A stretch of 14,816 bases of DNA from Spirochaetales bacterium. Its GTDB lineage: Bacteria; Spirochaetota; Spirochaetia; DSM-27196; SLST01. The notes below the pieces were generated by a model. The model saw nothing but the letters and a program-made list of their open reading frames with translations. It searched no databases and was not told the DNA's origin. The stretch is from positions 1-14,816 of the forward strand of contig DAOWMR010000021.1 of the NCBI GenBank assembly GCA_030642995.1, read 5' to 3'. Shown here piece by piece: positions 13,438-14,816 of the stretch. Position 1 is the stretch's first letter; every line of letters begins with the position of its first letter. Made by a program: the position numbers and the translations under genes.

Positions 13438-14352
13438 ATGATTGAAGGCATTTTCGTAGAGGGACTCATCTACAGCATCATGGCCCTGGGCGTGTTCATC
13501 ACGTTCCGGATCCTTGACTTCCCGGACCTGACCGTTGACGGCTCGTTCCCGCTGGGGGCGGCCGTCATGGCCATTCTCGTGGCCAACGGCGTGAACCTTC
13601 TCCTTGCCGTCGCGCTGGCGTTCCTGGCGGGCGTTGTCGCGGGACTCATCACCGCGATCATCCACAACAAGCTCCACGTTCCCAACCTGCTCGCCGGTAT
13701 CCTCACGATGACCATGCTGTGGTCCATAAACATCCGGGTCCTCGGGAACAAACCGAATCTCCCGCTGATCCGTCAGGAGACGATCCTCACCAGGTTCAAC
13801 GAACTGCTGAGCTCCCTGCCCTCCGAATGGAGTCTGTTGATCTTTTTCATACTCCTCTCGCTGGGTATCAAGCTCCTCCTGGACCTCTTCTTCAAGACCG
13901 ATCTCGGACTGACCCTCGGCGCCATGGGCAACAATCAGCAGATGGTGGTCACGCAGGGCGTGAATCCCGAGACCCTGAAAATGATCGGCCTGGGGCTTTC
14001 CAACGGCCTCGTCGCCGTCTCCGGCGCGTTCGTGGCACAGTACAATGGATTCGCGGATGTCAACCTCGGACAGGGCATCATCATCGCCGGCCTGGCATCG
14101 GTCATGATCGGCGAGTTTGTCCTCCGGTCCAACCGGATAGGCATGCTGACGCTTCGGGTCATTCTGGGATCGATTCTATTCCGCGGAATCATGTACCTCG
14201 GACGCTACTACGGCTACTACATCAACTTCACTCCCAACGACCTCAAGCTGATCACCGGCATCCTGATCATCGCCTCACTGATCGTCACCAAGCTCCGCAA
14301 GCAGAAGCGGGCCAAGACGATTGATCTTTCGGCGGGCGGAGGCGGCGCATGA
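13438..14352 (+). CDS. trpY: ABC importer permease, TrpY type
   Basis: A 304-residue permease of the BPD_transp_2 superfamily, COG4120-like group that accompanies TrpX-type binding proteins. The diagnostic N-terminal block is RILDFPDLTVDGSFPLGAA (24-42). Hydrophobic helices follow at about 43-73, 85-100, 132-150, 180-200 and 212-228, with more to the C-terminus. The segment VAQYNGFADVNLGQG (199-213) is also typical, and the tail is Lys/Arg-rich and cytoplasmic. It should form a homodimeric channel in the inner membrane for the ligand delivered by TrpX. The ribosome site is weak (GGGAG lies 14 nt upstream), so translation may rely on coupling to trpX. The stop codon overlaps the next ATPase start as ATGA. 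Confidence 0.9.
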   Translation: MIEGIFVEGLIYSIMALGVFITFRILDFPDLTVDGSFPLGAAVMAILVANGVNLLLAVALAFLAGVVAGLITAIIHNKLHVPNLLAGILTMTMLWSINIRVLGNKPNLPLIRQETILTRFNELLSSLPSEWSLLIFFILLSLGIKLLLDLFFKTDLGLTLGAMGNNQQMVVTQGVNPETLKMIGLGLSNGLVAVSGAFVAQYNGFADVNLGQGIIIAGLASVMIGEFVLRSNRIGMLTLRVILGSILFRGIMYLGRYYGYYINFTPNDLKLITGILIIASLIVTKLRKQKRAKTIDLSAGGGGA

Positions 14353-14816
14353 TTCAGCTCGAGTCGGTCAGCAAAGTCTTCAATCCCGGCACTCCGGACG
14401 AGAACGTAGCGATCCGCAACGTGAGCCTGACCGTGGAGGAGGGCGAATTCATTACGATCATCGGGAGCAACGGCGCCGGCAAAACGACGCTCTTCAACCT
14501 CATTGCCGGTACCGCCTCTGCCTCAAGCGGCCGGATCCGGATCAACGACACGGACGTCACGAAGCACCCGGAGTACCGCCGGGCGCGATACATCGGCAGA
14601 ATCTTCCAGGACCCGCTCCTCGGGACTGCAACCAACATGATGGTGGCCGATAACATGATGATCTGCTATCGCAAGGGGATGAAGGGCCTCCGGATCAGCC
14701 TCAATCATCGCATGCGGGAGTGCTTTCGGGAGCAGTTGGCGAAACTGGAGATGGGGCTCGAGGAGCGGCTGAACGACAACGTCGGGCTTTTCTCCGGAGG
14801 CCAGCGTCAGGCGCTC
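14349..14816 (+). CDS. trpZ: ABC importer ATPase, TrpZ type (3' end outside window)
   Basis: The first 156 residues of a single-domain ABC ATPase are present; the frame runs open off the right edge. Visible are Walker A GSNGAGKT (39-46), Q-loop Q87 in RIFQDPLLGTA, and the signature FSGGQRQAL (148-156) ending at the window edge. Walker B and the switch His lie beyond. The IFQDPLLGTA segment after the Q-loop and the position behind a TrpY-type permease place it in the COG1101 group. The start ATG overlaps the permease stop by 4 bp. It should supply ATP hydrolysis for the TrpX/TrpY importer. Confidence 0.9.
   Translation, partial: MIQLESVSKVFNPGTPDENVAIRNVSLTVEEGEFITIIGSNGAGKTTLFNLIAGTASASSGRIRINDTDVTKHPEYRRARYIGRIFQDPLLGTATNMMVADNMMICYRKGMKGLRISLNHRMRECFREQLAKLEMGLEERLNDNVGLFSGGQRQAL

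Noticed and set aside
13105..13677. 190-residue minus-strand frame spanning the trpX/trpY junction
   Set aside because: Both plus-strand genes are strongly supported by family motifs. The antisense translation is a low-complexity Arg/Asp/Glu-rich sequence.
1..14816. CRISPR arrays, tRNAs, IS elements or phage and defence genes
   Set aside because: A read through both strands showed no regularly spaced repeats, cloverleaf-like genes, transposase motifs or recognised defence proteins.

Overview
The window looks like chromosomal DNA from a moderately GC-rich bacterium, most likely a free-living spirochaete (Spirochaetales-type). This is inferred from three things: a purine-nucleoside transporter operon laid out like pnrA-C-D-E of Treponema, substrate-binding proteins with signal peptides ending in -AGS, and the overall gene mix. 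No rRNA, tRNA, IS element, CRISPR array or phage gene is visible. Coding density is very high, and the longest gene-free gap is about 150 bases.

Layout. (1) 3-1226 (+): a 5'-truncated, uncharacterised protein with a nucleoside-phosphorylase/nucleosidase-like C-terminal half. (2) 1209-3490 (-): avtA (valine-pyruvate aminotransferase), thrH (HAD phosphoserine phosphatase/homoserine phosphotransferase) and a stand-alone receiver-domain protein, in that order of transcription. (3) 3559-5434 (+): a small cysteine-rich DsrE-like protein followed by a xylulokinase-like FGGY sugar kinase. (4) 10275-5448 (-): a BMP-family substrate-binding protein, a double-domain ATPase and two permeases, i.e. a purine-nucleoside-type ABC importer (PnrACDE/Nup-like). 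A strong GC hairpin lies between the binding protein and the ATPase. (5) 10422-12335 (+): a YtrA-type GntR repressor, an ABC ATPase and an ABC-2-type six-helix permease, with a perfect 27-bp palindrome sitting on the promoter. (6) 12433-window end (+): an aromatic-amino-acid-type importer (TrpX binding protein, TrpY permease, TrpZ ATPase; the last is cut by the window edge).

How the genes fit together. The region is dominated by uptake and central metabolism: nucleoside import (region 4), a possible nucleoside-cleaving enzyme (region 1), a pentulose-type kinase (region 3), and amino-acid import and interconversion (regions 2 and 6). Region 5 is a self-contained, probably autoregulated stress-type ABC module. 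Functional links between these blocks are inferred from adjacency only.

The strongest signals beyond the plain gene list are these: the palindrome over the GntR promoter; a nested, nearly co-centred inverted repeat that places mirror-image -10 boxes between avtA and the DsrE-like gene; -10-like boxes placed 7-8 nt before the avtA and receiver start codons with no Shine-Dalgarno sequence, suggesting leaderless mRNAs; the DsrE/FGGY-kinase pairing; and the unrecognised nucleosidase-like protein. I did not find a clear-cut new defence or mobile system.
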